In this document: piece by piece, positions 1 to 10,670 of the stretch
Layout of the letters: each line of letters begins with the position of its first letter
How positions within the stretch are numbered: position 1 is the first letter of the stretch
Assembly (NCBI GenBank): GCA_026874595.1
Contig: CM049314.1
Location: forward strand, 50,887,812 to 50,951,811
From: Sipunculus nudus
Lineage: Eukaryota > Annelida > Sipuncula > Golfingiida > Sipunculidae
Length of the DNA: 64,000 nt
Direction of reading: 5' to 3'
Notes under the pieces: model-generated
The model's input: only the letters and a program-made list of their open reading frames with translations
What the model was told of the DNA's origin: nothing
Databases searched by the model: none
Program-made: the position numbers and the translations under genes

Positions 1-499
1 TCACTACTAATCCCTCAAAATGGAAGGACTTGTCTTCTCTATGAAAGGTCATTGTAGTCTCACCGATGACCTCAAGTGGAGACTGACCGTCAGCTTGGTT
101 TGCCATTTGGGATGAATGCTTGATAACTGCTCCCGCCCTTCGAGCGGCTTCACCACTGATCATATTACCTGTGGCACCACAGTCAAGAATTATGTTTATT
201 GGTGTGTGACCATGAAACATGTTCACCGTAGGGGACGCTTTCACTTTAACGCGTCGTGCTGTAGGAGTAGATAACTCTCTAAATTCAGGTGACCAACCCT
301 CTTGTGAATCATGTGCCCTGTCTTGATCAACATCAGGAGATAATCCCTCACAATTTGGCTCCTCATCATATCCGGAGACCTGTGTTGCTCGTACCATGTA
401 CCTTCTGTCACTTTCAGGCAGAAATCTACATTCACTTAGGAAATGCTGATCAGGTCTCCCAGCCTGAGAGCACAACGGGCATTTTTTTCCAAGCGCCAA
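1..499 (-). CDS. Retrotransposon zinc knuckle and aspartic protease, partial
   Basis: In the -1 frame relative to Gag, an uninterrupted frame runs from about 499 to the left edge of the window. It opens with a zinc knuckle of the form C-x2-C-x8-H-x4-C (CPLC ... H ... C, about 481-425), the nucleic-acid-binding motif of nucleocapsid. Further on, codons at 184-173 read D-C-G-A within [12 protein letters not shown]. This is the active-site loop of a retroviral-type aspartic protease, with Cys in place of the usual Thr or Ser after the Asp. The protease would cleave the polyprotein. Reverse transcriptase, RNase H and integrase are expected to lie left of position 1. No stop is seen in the -1 frame. 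Known: DT/SG(A) loops define this family. Inferred: the domain is made as a Gag-Pol fusion by frameshifting, or was separated from Gag by one indel. Confidence 0.75.
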   Translation of the reverse strand, partial: MALGKKCPLCSQAGRPDQHFLSECRFLPESDRRYMVRATQVSGYDEEPNCEGLSPDVDQDRAHDSQEGWSPEFRELSTPTARRVKVKASPTVNMFHGHTPINIILDCGATGNMISGEAARRAGAVIKHSSQMANQADGQSPLEVIGETTMTFHREDKSFHFEGLVV

Positions 500-1302
500 G
501 TGCGGGGGCGAGACTGAGGAGTGGGCGCTTTTTGTGAGTATGAGCGGGGTTGCTGGAATCTAGATACCGCAGTACGCATAACTTTTGCATCTTCAACTGT
601 GCGGATCTCGTCCAGCAGCGAAGACAAGGCCTGCGATATCTCTGGTTTAATGGAGGCCAATGTACGCGACCGAAGCTCCGTGCCGTATCGTTGCTTGACC
701 AAACGTGGTAGATCTGGGTGAATGAGTCTTAACCAAGTCAGCACGACCAAATTTTCCAAAGTCGGGGTTAATTCCTCATCTTCATCAATGGATTCACCAT
801 GATGGGAGATGCTGCCGGACTTTTTCAATAGACTGTCTTCGATAAAGGCTACAAGACGCTGATAGAGCCTTTCAGGTCTCTCTTCAGGCTCTAAGTGGAA
901 GTCTGCGAAATCAAGAAAATGACCACCTGTGCGTTGAAAACCATAATATAGGCGAATTGATTCCCATATACCGTCGAGTGATGTAGAATGTGTCACTATT
1001 GTGTTTCTAGAGATAACTGGGCAATAATTGGCTATCTGACCCAGCATAAGCTCCAACATGCTGACTTTCTGTTGGGCTGTACGTCTCTCACTTGTAGGCA
1101 CACTACTGTCATCACTGGTAAGTCCACGTAACAACTGACTCTTTGACTTCTTAAGCCACGTAAATCCTTCAACTAAAAAGGGAGCAAAGTTGGCATCCAA
1201 TGACAGGGTGTAAATAATGTTCTGACGCCAGCTTTCTACGGAAGTAAGTGTCTCGTTTTCGGTTAAGCACCATTGTTTCGGAGCGCGATGGGTAGAGGCC
1301 AT
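436..1302 (-). CDS. LTR-retrotransposon Gag-like protein
   Basis: A 288-codon open frame starting at the ATG at 1302. It reads as a retrotransposon Gag: an N-terminal region with [14 protein letters not shown], then a helical capsid-like body with the stretches [15 protein letters not shown] and [21 protein letters not shown] recognise this type from uncharacterised retroelement proteins of marine invertebrates, but I cannot place it in a named clade because no reverse transcriptase is in the window. Gag would form the particle that packages element RNA. The frame stops at 436 just after entering the zinc-knuckle region, while the -1 frame continues with the knuckle and a protease. The start is the first ATG after a roughly 310-bp leader that follows a candidate primer-binding site at 1616-1628. 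No internal stop, so this copy is fairly young. Confidence 0.8.
   Translation of the reverse strand: MASTHRAPKQWCLTENETLTSVESWRQNIIYTLSLDANFAPFLVEGFTWLKKSKSQLLRGLTSDDSSVPTSERRTAQQKVSMLELMLGQIANYCPVISRNTIVTHSTSLDGIWESIRLYYGFQRTGGHFLDFADFHLEPEERPERLYQRLVAFIEDSLLKKSGSISHHGESIDEDEELTPTLENLVVLTWLRLIHPDLPRLVKQRYGTELRSRTLASIKPEISQALSSLLDEIRTVEDAKVMRTAVSRFQQPRSYSQKAPTPQSRPRTWRLEKNARCALRLGDLISIS
481..487 (-). promoter_or_regulatory. Candidate -1 ribosomal frameshift heptamer
   Basis: On the minus strand the Gag frame reads GAA AAA AAT across plus positions 489-481. This contains A AAA AAT, a canonical X-XXY-YYZ slippery heptamer in the correct phase. A -1 slip gives TGC as the next codon, the first Cys of the zinc knuckle. 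I did not identify a downstream pseudoknot by eye. A simple indel in the seven-A run is the competing explanation. Confidence 0.45.
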
Positions 1303-1900
1303 GTTCTAAGGCTATCAGTATCACAATCAGTATCAAGTTTGATTTAAGCACACAGTTATTCCAAGTAATCGGAATCAATGTATGGTTTATATTTAGTCAG
1401 TGCATAGGCCTACACAATGAAAACTGTGATTTCTACCTTAAGGCAATGACAGTACCTGTTTTACACTGAATACGTCCAAGTACAGTAGTAGCATATACTA
1501 GTAGATGCTTGCTGGTTAAGTAGTTACAACTGCTCTTGTTGACAGCAAAGTCCGCCAAAATACCTTCACCTCAGTTCAGTTCGATTGTATCCGAACACCT
1601 CAACAGTAAATGAAAACCGCTGCCACCACGTCAGTATGAGATGAAAGGGTCAACGGACAGTCTGTAGGAAATATTCACCAATACAGATCACCTGGAAATA
1701 TCCGTTTATTCCAGTGAAACCTTCACACTATAGACTCGGAACATCCAGCATGGATGCCGGTCAAAACAAAATACGAACCTTAAACCCCAACCCTTGGTGC
1801 ATGCTGGAGTCCTATTGGCCAATCATCAATGTAGAGGGATTTCCATACTTTACGGTAAGCCGTGAATACACCACCCAATCTATGCCATACTGGCGCTGAG
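1303..1900 (-). other. Probable 5' leader and LTR of the left-edge retrotransposon
   Basis: Non-coding sequence upstream (minus sense) of the Gag start. Positions 1616-1628, read on the minus strand, give TGGTGGCAGCGGT. This complements the 3' end of a tRNA-Leu (isoacceptor with acceptor end ...CCGCTGCCACCA) over 13 bases and is a credible primer-binding site. That would make 1303-1615 the leader and place the 5' LTR above 1629. I could not define the outer LTR end because no second LTR copy lies in the window. Confidence 0.4.
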
Positions 1901-2974
1901 CTAAAAAAATTGTAAAAATTATGAAAAATACAGGTTGTGCCACCAGTTTTAGGGAACTGACAAATCTAGTTGTTGTTAACATTCAAGGCAAGATTCATGG
2001 CAATCCATACATAAATTATCAATATACTGGAGGTTTTCTATCAAATTTTCTATTATTGTGGGGGGGGGGGGGTAACTGCTTGATGGATATAGGTTGCAGT
2101 GACTTATTTTCAGGTTTCCAAGAATATTTTTTATAAACCTACTTGGATTTTAAGTAACAAGTTTCAAGGATAAGTGGTTACAATACCTAAGTTGACTTTC
2201 AGTCAGCTGAGCTAAAACCTGACCTGAATTGTCGGTCTTGTCCTTTTGTGCGGTGTTTTCTCATCTTTACTGGTCAAGTTCTTTCTCTTTCGCCCACTCT
2301 TTCCTCATCTCCCATACTTTGCTGTGGGCAGCATCTGGAGTGTCAGTAAGTGGTATTCTTATTGCTTTCATCGTGCTGGGAAGGTGTTCTTTCCAGGAAT
2401 ATAAATACTACACAGAAATGACTCATATTAATAATAATACTTGAACCGACTCTTCTAAATCTAGCTTAAAATTTTGCTAACATTTGTTTACCCTGCAGGT
2501 AATAATTCAAAATAAATAACAATTAACAAGTGAAAACAAAAACCATTCTAGTGTACCATCAGAAATATATTTGTGATTCCTTACAGTTATTTCCACCAAC
2601 ATCACTTACTTCAGGTATCAGACTGTCATATTTCTTTTTTTAGATATGTTTTAAAATTTAAATTTAAATAATTCTAAAGTATTGTACAGGCTACAACCCC
2701 TTGGTCTTAACAGAAGGTACTTACATATTTTCCTATATGAGGATACTAATGTAACAGGGCAGTCATTATTCTTTTGTATCCTTTTCTGAATGGGCGCCTG
2801 AAAAGATTAATATTTGATCATTAAAACATGCAACTCGAACTCGAACCCTGGTTCCTCTCTCCTTTTCGAGGTGAGCACCTTTATTCTTGACTGTACCACT
2901 TCTGTTTCCAGTAAAATTCTGAATCTGCCTATATATGATACCACACATATATTACACTTGTAAGTAATTAAAAT
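1901..2974. other. AT-rich non-coding stretch
   Basis: No gene or defined repeat recognised. There is a ten-G run near 2060. The end abuts the tail of a family I repeat. Confidence 0.5.
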
Positions 2975-3833
2975 CAAGGGACCCATGGGTCACTGAAGAT
3001 CTCTGCTGAAGTTGAACTTGAAGGTAAAAATCTAAAATAATATCAAATGGAGATAAAAGGGGAAAAGGCAATATAGTCCATGATGGGTTTGTATTTATGA
3101 GTAAGAAATTGTTGCAAATAATGTTTTGTGACCAAACCATGCATTTCCTAATGTTAAAATTGAAGCATGTGTGCAGGTTGTGAAAATAAGATGTGTATTA
3201 TTACCAAGATCATTAGTTGGCTTTATGATACACTGTTGAAAGTTCAGTAGTTTTCACTTTTGTTCAATTTGATCTATTTTTTTAATATATATTATTAATA
3301 TATGGGAGTTACAACATCTCTGTATTATTATAGTGTATATACCAGGGTTGGGACCAGGTACTTGTATCTGTACCTAGGCATATTCTAAAGTACCTTTACT
3401 TGTACCTATAGGCACTTTACAAAACTGCTGTACCTGCACCTGAACCTGTACCTGACCATTTTTCAATACCTGTTCCTGTACCTAGGTACTGTCACATGTA
3501 CCTGGACCCAACCCTGGTGTATATACATAGGATTTTCACTTAATTCTACTATGCTTACAGGATAAAAAAGTTCATTCACAATTACTTAATATTTAAAATA
3601 GGAGAAAAAGACTGTCAACTGAAAGCTGATAACAAAGAAGTTTTTTTAGTCTCAGTGACCCATTTTGGTAGGAGATTCAGGGGACATCTAACCGTATGCT
3701 GAGTTTTGGATTTGTAGGTCTAACAGTTTCAAAATGTGTAAGTCTAACGGACTGTAAACAGACGGAAAGACAGACAACGGAAAATGGACCACGACTATAC
3801 CTCAGATGACTAATAATCAGCTGAGCTTAAAAT
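2975..3833 (-). mobile_element. Family I HINE-like repeat, full ends
   Basis: Inverted copy of the dispersed family I repeat. Its tail at 2975-3015 shows CAAGGGACCCATGGGTCAC, containing the palindrome GACCCATGGGTC in inverse context. Its head ends near 3833 with TCAGCTGAGCTTAAAA, preceded by the C/T-rich region with GTCC motifs on the minus strand. The body (2990-3290) matches 31470-31650 in reverse complement. A hAT-like MITE is nested at 3343-3516, so the unfilled element was about 675 bp. Confidence 0.75.
3343..3516. mobile_element. hAT-like MITE with ACCTG-rich core
   Basis: A 174-bp element bounded by the inverted termini CAGGGTTGGG and CCCAACCCTG. The flanks duplicate GTGTATATAC on both sides (3333-3342 and 3517-3526). 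Because of the AC/GT edge bases, the exact target duplication may be 8 bp, as in hAT elements. The core is made of repeated TACCTG/ACCTGTACCTG motifs. It has no coding capacity and would depend on a transposase elsewhere. It sits inside a family I repeat. Confidence 0.7.
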
Positions 3834-3914
3834 AACAAGTGACTGCATTGCCCTATAGGCTTTAAAACAATTCATTGTGTGTATGAGACTGATATAAGAC
3901 ATTGACATGTTATT

Positions 3915-5045
3915 ATGTATGTGTACCCATCTTCACTCGACATCAAATACATGGAGGGAGATGATGAGGGGAGGGGGGTTTGAGGTGTTGGACAGTACTC
4001 TCTGTCAAATGTGACTGGCCTCACACACATAGGTGTGTGTACCTGTCTTCACTCGACATCAAATACATGGAGAGTGTGTGTGGGGGGGGGGGGGGAGTGA
4101 GGTGTTGGACAGTACTCTCTATCAAATGGAGGGGGATGGTGAGGGGAGGGGGGTTTGAGGTGTTGGACAGTACTTTCTGTCTAAAGTGACTGGCCTCACA
4201 CACATAGGTGTGTGTACCTGTCTTCACTCGACATCAAAAACATGGAGTGGGGGGTTAGAGGTGTTGGACAGTACTCTCTGTCAAATGTGACTGGCCTCAC
4301 ACACATAGGTGTGTGTACCCATCTTCACTCGACATCAAATACATGGAGGGAGATGATGAGGGGAGGGGGGTTTGAGGTGTTGGACAGTACTCTCTGTCAA
4401 ATGTGACTGGCCTCACACACATAGGTGTGTGTACCTGTCTTCACTCGACATCAAATACATGGAGAGTGTGTGTGGGGGGGGGGGGGGGGGAGTGAGGTGT
4501 TGGACAGTACTCTCTATCAAATGGAGGGGGATGGTGAGGGGAGGGGGGTTTGAGGTGTTGGACAGTACTTTCTGTCTAAAGTGACTGGCCTCACACACAT
4601 ATGTGTGTGTACCTGTCTTCACTCGACATCAAAAACATGGAGTGGGGGGTTAGAGGTGTTGGACAGTACTCTCTGTCAAATGTGACTGGCCTCACACTCA
4701 TAGGTGTGTGTACCTGTCTTCACTCGACATCAAATACATGGAGTGGGGGGGGGAGTGGGGTGTTGGACAGTACTCTCTATCAAATGGAGGGGGATAGTGA
4801 GGGGAGGGGGGGGGGTTTGAGGTGTTGGACAGTACTTTCTGTCAAATGTGACTGGCCTCACACACATAGGTGTGTGTACCTGTCTTCACTCGACATCAAA
4901 TACATGGAGAGTGTGTGGGGGGGGGGAGTGAGGTGTTGGACAGTACTCTCTATCAAATGGAGGGGGATGGTGAGGGGAGGGGGTTTGAGGTGTTGGACAG
5001 TGCTTTCTGCTTATGTGACTTTCTTCACACGGGAAGGTGTATATC
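3915..5045. repeat. Compound G-rich tandem array (~392-bp higher-order unit)
   Basis: Directly repeated blocks built from phrases such as GTGTTGGACAGTACTCTCT, TGACTGGCCTCACACACATA and CTTCACTCGACATCAAA, with runs of 6-14 G. The block at 3961 recurs at 4353 (392 bp later), and a third, rearranged unit fills 4670-5040. Short sub-repeats (the TTGGACAGTACT module about every 70-170 bp) lie inside each unit. Open frames through the array are by-products of the repeats, not genes. Confidence 0.85.
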
Positions 5046-6179
5046 CTATCTTTTCCCACTAATAAATTAGTACTTTGAAGATGGGTAAATAGTACTCTCT
5101 GTCAGATATTACTTTATTAGTTCAAACATGTATGCATGTATGCATGTTGGACATTCAATATTACTCTCTCACAGATAGATACATTTATACATAAAGATAG
5201 TTACTATTCCAAACTCACAACAAGGCCCATAGATGTGTATCAAATGGAATTATTTTTTATTATAATGATACCTTAAAAGTGCTCAGTATAGTACTGTACA
5301 TATTCTGTGATAGATGATTGATTATTTAATTGAAGAACTTGCAAACTGTTGAATTAGCAGGAGGGACATAACAGGTGTTATTTTCAAATTCAACAAGTTG
5401 TCAAAGAAAAAATGCATGGATGTTCTGATTTATTTTACTTTTTATGCTTGAAGTTGATCATTGGTCCAAGTATGTGAAAATATTAATAAAGGTTGCTGTC
5501 TCTCCTTTATAAATTATATAAACTGTTATAAACTGTTATAATCATATCATATATGTACAGAGGCTACATCATAATGGCATTGTATATGTGTATGGAAGAG
5601 GTAGATCACCAAACTAATTTTTATATTGAGGCATTATGAAACGCACTGCTGACAAGGCTCTAAAATGGATACTCCTTTTCAAAATCAGCTGGGTTTCATT
5701 AAAAAACAAAGTGAGCTGACAATGTAAATTTATAATTAAAAAAAAATAATTTTGAGTTTACCAGCACATGCAATGGAATATATGTATAAAAGTAATTTTT
5801 GTAATTTTTTGTAAATTTTAAAGGTTAAATCATTTTTTTAAATATGTTGTCCTATAGCACCACTTAATATAATCCAATAGAACATAAAATAATTTATCAA
5901 TGACATGAACATTCATTAATGTAACTGTTCCTATGTAAGGACTCAGCATTTTATTTATTTTTTTGTTAACTGTATTCTGTAACTATATATATAATAAAAT
6001 ATATGTGGCCTGGATGACATCCCAGGCATCTGATTTGGACTGAACAATATTGTCAATAATAATAATACACAAAAAATAAAATTTGTACATAGCGAAAATG
6101 CCCAGTTATGTAATAAGTAAATATACATGCATGTGTCTGCTGGTAATACCTTGTACCAAGTAAACGTATAACTTGGACA
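5046..6179. other. AT-rich non-coding stretch
   Basis: Strongly AT-rich sequence with poly-A and poly-T runs. I see no conserved coding, RNA or element termini. Confidence 0.5.
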
Positions 6180-6760
6180 CAACACGTTTTGGGATGCAAA
6201 TATCGTTTGTTTACATGCCGGGGGGGGGGGGGGCTGGTAGCGCTGTTAAAGACCGGCTGAGTAATGCTTATCAAAGTCGTGTTGCTCCAGCAGACCATAT
6301 AGGAATCGTCCTTTGTAGGTGACATCCGTTAAAAAGCCTTTTCATCGCGAAAACATACCAAGCCACTTGTTTTTGTCTTACCGGGCCGCCATCTTGAAAA
6401 TCCCACTGCACTAGACGCCGCCATGCGCCTAACATTTCACGGCGTAAAACTAAATGTAGATGTGCCAAGTTGTTTCACCTGTTTACAAGCAATCGCCATG
6501 ATTATCATGATACAGAACTGACTTACCTGAAAGCTTGAATTTCTGAAAGTGACGGATCCTCTGCATAAAAATAGTAATTTGCTGTTGGTCTTTCTGACAC
6601 CTCATGTCACTGGTGAAGCCGCCAAGAAGATACACGTCACGCGTGACGTGTTCAGTCAAACGCCGGCAGTGCACCCTCGCGTTAATATAACGAATTAATG
6701 TCACACTCGCGGGAAAGGGGTTTTTACGGGAAATACATAAAACAAAATCCATTTACAAGA
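6180..6760 (-). promoter_or_regulatory. CpG-bearing patch: candidate minus-strand promoter and first exon(s)
   Basis: Unlike its surroundings, this patch is rich in CpG and carries two good minus-strand 5' splice-site sequences: CGGTAAGAC (about 6378-6386) and CAGGTAAGTCAG (about 6518-6529). Just before the first donor the minus strand reads CAAGATGGCGGCCCG, which matches the YY1 motif common just downstream of TATA-less start sites and could also be a translation start (M-A-A). An 89-codon minus frame begins at 6752 and could run into the second donor, but I recognise no protein in it. No downstream exon was found between 6180 and 1, so the gene identity is unknown. Confidence 0.35.
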
Positions 6761-7027
6761 GGCTACGGGTGAGGGAAGAAAGAACAACCCATTTATCTAG
6801 AAACAACCGTTTTATAAAACCCTTTCTTCTAACAGTGTACATAACAGGCATTAACGTTTGTTTTTCTTTCAAAGAACGGGACCTATGGCCTTTCTGGAAA
6901 AATATGTATGCACATGCGCACTGGGAACATTTTAAAGTTTGACAAGAAGGCCATTTTGGTTTTATCAGATATCGGAACTTTTCCTTTGAAATTAAAGTAA
7001 GTTAAACAAGTGGTCAACACGAAACAT
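6761..7027. other. Non-coding flank of the retrotransposon
   Basis: Nothing recognised here. The 3' LTR starts at 7028. A target duplication cannot be tested because the other LTR is truncated. Confidence 0.4.
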
Positions 7028-7797
7028 TGTTACGGAACCTAAAAACAACAGATCATGTAGTCGTCACGAGCATTAATTTTGTAACGGAGAGAAATAAAAA
7101 TCAGATTCAGTTACACTAGGCAGCGATATATAATTTGTTCTTAAAACAACCCTAATATTACAATACACTAAATCAATACAGTTACACAGTATAATAAATA
7201 AAGTGAACAGTACTTGGATACCACCACTGTCACAGCGACAACAAGTCCTTTAAAACGTAGAATCCAGATGAACAATTCACATAAATCTTCTCAGGGAATA
7301 ATAGTCCAATTTAATCACAAAATCAATCTGTTGTAATCCAAAAGTGAAGTTCTGGTAGCGATCCCAAAGGCAAACTGAAGACTATGTAAAATCCTTTACA
7401 AATTTCGAAGAAGATCTATAACTGCTGCAATTATCGGAATGATCCACAAACTGACTCACACTCTTCCGTGTCCGCTGGAATATTTCTCTCTCCTCTCTCT
7501 GATCTAAACACTGCCCCTGATTTATAGCTTCTCACCCCAAAGTCTAGAAACTTCTGTTTCACGAACAATTCAAAGAACCCAACAATACATAATACACACG
7601 CGCCCAGAGAACAAAACAACACTCCTAGAGCGCGACCAGCCAAGAAAGTTCCAGATTAGCATGGGCGCTGTGTTTCTACACGTCAGACCCCACCCGTGGG
7701 CCGGGCCGGCTCAAGCGTCTCCCATGGCAACGGACAATGCTAGCGCTACACAGACACATGCAAGACTGCTGCACAAAAAAGAGACACCTATAACACA
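7028..7797 (-). repeat. 3' LTR of the Gmr1-like element
   Basis: A complete 770-bp LTR. On the plus strand it begins TGTTACGGAACCTAA and ends ...TAACACA (TG...CA on either strand). It aligns with 11814-12398 over its first three quarters, for example the shared phrase GGATACCACCACTGTCACAG. The inner end directly abuts a polypurine tract. The outer quarter, absent from the other LTR, is CpG-bearing and would be the U3 start. Confidence 0.85.
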
Positions 7798-7807
7798 TCC
7801 TTTCCTG
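7798..7807 (-). promoter_or_regulatory. Polypurine tract
   Basis: The minus strand reads CAGGAAAGGA immediately before TGTGTTATAGG, the first bases of the 3' LTR. This is the expected position and composition for the plus-strand DNA primer. Confidence 0.7.
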
Positions 7808-7899
7808 TAAGAAAAAAGAAAGTTTTCTCAAAAACTTTCTTTTTGCGATCACAATCACTAAATTGTTACAATATTTAAAAAATCATCTTGTTTACAACA

Positions 7900-8345
7900 T
7901 TACATAAACATCTGGTTTATAACGTGTCTTAAACATCTCGGTAAGCAATTAGCAGGTAGATTGTCTTTACCTTTAATGTGTCTGATTTCAAGATTGCAAT
8001 CCTGTAAAAACAAACTCCATCTAAACAATCTTTGATTTTTACACTTCAACCTGTTCATGAACGTGAGGGGATTCTGATCACTGAAGACAATGATAGGCTT
8101 GACTGATGAAGTAACATAAACTTCAAAATGTTGCAATGCCAAAATCAAAGCCAAACATTCTTTTCCAATAGAGGAATATTTTTTCTTCAAAAATAACAAA
8201 TTGGATGATCTTTGCCATCACTGCCTTCTTGTAACAACACAGCACCAGCAGCAGTATCACTAGCATCAACAGCTAACTTAAAAGGTACAGAAAAGTCTGG
8301 AGCGGCTAAAACTGGTGAACTTTGCAGAATTGCTTTCAAATTCAT
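7900..8345 (-). pseudogene. RNase H domain (with RT thumb remnant), Ty3/gypsy type
   Basis: From about 8340 down, one frame gives AILQSSPVLAAPDFS, the usual join of RT thumb to RNase H, then LAVDASDTAAGAVLLQEG with the first catalytic Asp (about 8266). After a frameshift near 8190 it continues as YSSIGKECLALILALQHF (catalytic Glu region) and VFSDQNPLTF (Asp near 8078). It ends KGKDNLPANCLPR, where the usual A-D-A-L-S-R has lost its Asp. RNase H would remove RNA from RNA-DNA hybrids during reverse transcription. Everything N-terminal to the thumb is missing, including the catalytic YxDD. The domain ends about 100 bp before the polypurine tract, so it is the last domain of pol. Confidence 0.85.
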
Positions 8346-8349
8346 CACG

Positions 8350-9480
8350 CTTACAATCAGTATCTACTTTAACTGGGTCAGGGTCAGTTTTTTCCCAATT
8401 AACAGCAGTAACATTATGTACAACATCCGATGTGCTATTTTCGTCATAATATGGTTTTTACATTTTAACATGGCACAGTTGTTTTTTCTTACGCCTATCT
8501 GGTGTTAACAGAATATAATTTAAATCACTGACTTTCTTGTCAACAATGTAAGGACGGAAAAACCTAGTTTGCAGAGGTATGCCAGGGATGGGTAGTAAGG
8601 CAAATGCCTATTCCCCATGGTCAATCGTCCGACTTACAATGTGCTTGTCATACTTTGTTTTCATTTTACTTTGTGCAGATTTTAGATTTGACTTTGCAAT
8701 CTCACAAGCATTGTGTAGTTTAGTGCGAAAGTCTGAGACATGCTGCAATAAACTAAGAGAATCAGATTTTTCACACAAGAGTTTTTCTTTATGCAGTTTT
8801 AATGGACCGCGAACTGAGTGTCCAAGAACTAGTTCAAAAGGACTGAAACCAGAGGACTCTTGAACGGATTCTCTGAAACGGTGAATTCCTTCATCCCAGT
8901 CTTTCTGTGTTATAACAATAAGTCCTAATCATGTTTTTAATGTCTGGTGAAAACGCTCGAAGGCACCTTCAGGATGGTATGGCAAAGAGCTGTACTGTTT
9001 TATACCTAAACCAAGAATAACTTGCTGGAAGAAGCCAGACATAAAATTAGACCCTTGGTCAGACTGGACGGATTTCGGTAATCAAAAAGTTGTAAAAACC
9101 TTAGTCAGAGCCTTGACAATACTTTTGGCATTAATTTTGCGCAGTGGTATTGCCTCAGGGAACCTGGTAGATGCGCACATAATGTCAGCAAGTATTCATG
9201 TCCAGATTTTGTTTTGGGCAGTGGTCAAACACAATCAACAATAGTCCAACTAAATGGTTCCTCTAAAGCAGGAATAGGCCTAAGTGGGGCTTTAGGAGGA
9301 TTCTGATCGGGCTTGCCTACCCTCTGGCATGGTTTACAGTATTGTACAACATTCGTCCTCAGGGTAGGTCAAAAGAGGTGTTTACTAACTTTCTGATAAT
9401 TTTTCATTATACCTATATGGCCTAAATGACCTGAATACATCAGGTGGTCGCCATTTACGTATAAGCACTCAATTTTAAAA
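8350..9480 (-). pseudogene. Integrase, Ty3/gypsy type
   Basis: The N-terminal zinc-binding region (about 9460-9310) shows GHLGHIG ... KHLF then, after a TGG-to-TGA stop, VVQYCKPCQRVGKP (H-H-C-C pattern). The catalytic core follows with Asp at about 9235 (TIVDC), Asp at about 9059 (QSDQGSNFMSGF) and Glu at about 8957 (GAFERFHQTL). The 34-residue spacing between the last two fits D-D-35-E. The C-terminal part ends near 8400 with PDRRKK and MLKPY-like phrases. Multiple stops and frameshifts, so it is non-functional. It follows the protease without a gap where RT would normally lie, which defines the unusual order. Confidence 0.85.
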
Positions 9481-9769
9481 TAGAAACAAAATAAGTTCTG
9501 TGACAGTCCATCTTTAGAAACTGCCCTGGGAAACAAACATGAAATATCAGGGTCCTTATGCTGTTCCGCGGTAAGTTCTGACCTTGAAAATGCTGCATCC
9601 TGTACGGGCGAGTTGTTAGACGAGTCACTAGTGGCCCCCAGAGTGTTATTATCTGGACCATTATTCCCATGTGTGTTTTTCTTGGCCATTGATCTAGTTA
9701 CTCCACATGGAGGATACAAACCAGGAATTTCCTGACTTTCAGGATCAGTGTCCTGATCAAGTGACAGCT

Positions 9770-10075
9770 TTTCTGTCACTATTGATACAGGCTGTACTTT
9801 GTCACCTGCAACATCAGTGCCTAGTAGCAACTGAATTTACTTAAAGGGTAAAGTAGTTCTTAAGCCCACAGTAATGTTCCCAGAAATCATATCTGACTTT
9901 AAATGTATACTGTGAAGCGGAACTGAAGTGTGCTTGTCTGAAAACACACCATTAACAAGTGCATGTGCACCAGTAAAAGACCTATTAGAAAATGGCAAAG
10001 TGTTCGCTAACATGAGAGTGAACCAGTGTCTCTCAAAATTCTAATAGGTGTAGAATCTGAAAAATCACTTGAAAG
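9770..10075 (-). pseudogene. Retrotransposon aspartic protease
   Basis: The frame ending at 10007 carries PIRILRDTGSLS, with the D-T-G active site at plus 10030-10022. A frameshift follows, and the C-terminal end reappears as LLLGTDVAGDKV near 9835-9800. Flap-region residues lie between them in other frames. In Ty3/gypsy elements this enzyme matures Gag and Pol. Here it is followed by a 100-residue Ser/Asn-rich linker with VTRSMAKK and then directly by integrase. Confidence 0.8.
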
Positions 10076-10670
10076 TGATACAAAACCATCATGTATGAAT
10101 AGCTCAAATAACTCCATTTCAGAGCCCGGAGAGGAATCTACTAACTCAGTTTCATCAAGCAAAGAACTGACAATGTCAGTCATAAACTCTTTTTCAGAAT
10201 CATTAAAGGAATCTACATCCTTATTACAATAAAACTCCTCCTGTGAGTAAACAGAGGAATTTTCCTCAGCAGAAACAAACTTCTGTTTGTCATAAGAGGA
10301 CCTGGCCTCATTTGAAATACTCTCGCCAGAGTCATAAAAGGAAATAGCTTTATTTAGTGGATACTCCTCGCAGGAGCCTTTTAAGGACCTAGCCTTATTT
10401 AATTCCTCGCAGGAATCAACTGAGGTTTTTACCCCGCAAGCCACGGATTCTTTTTTGGAGTCCGACGGCACGTTGGCCTCCGTAGCATCAAACTCTTTTT
10501 TAGAGTCAATAAAAGAGTTGTACCCCTTATTTACATGAAAAGAGCTTGGCTGTTGTACTATGCTATGCATAGATTTTGAAACAAAACGCGAAGGTTTGCT
10601 CTTTGATTTATTTGCAAGTTTCCAGCAGATAGATATTAGATGACCTTCCTTTTTGCAGTAATTACATATC
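10007..10670 (-). pseudogene. Nucleocapsid CCHC knuckle and acidic linker
   Basis: At about 10665-10615 the minus strand reads KICNYCKKEGHLISIC, a perfect C-x2-C-x4-H-x4-C zinc knuckle. A long Ser/Glu/Asp/Lys-rich linker follows (the 187-codon frame 10570-10007) with repeated short phrases of the type SxxEF and DSxKE. The linker runs into the protease active site. The low-complexity linker is still open, although the flanking Gag is broken. Confidence 0.75.

Noticed and set aside
436-721. Plus-strand frames at 289-721
   Set aside because: Antisense shadows of the gag and protease coding sequence.
4601-5062. 153-codon frame in the G-rich array
   Set aside because: Repetitive low-complexity frame produced by tandem units.
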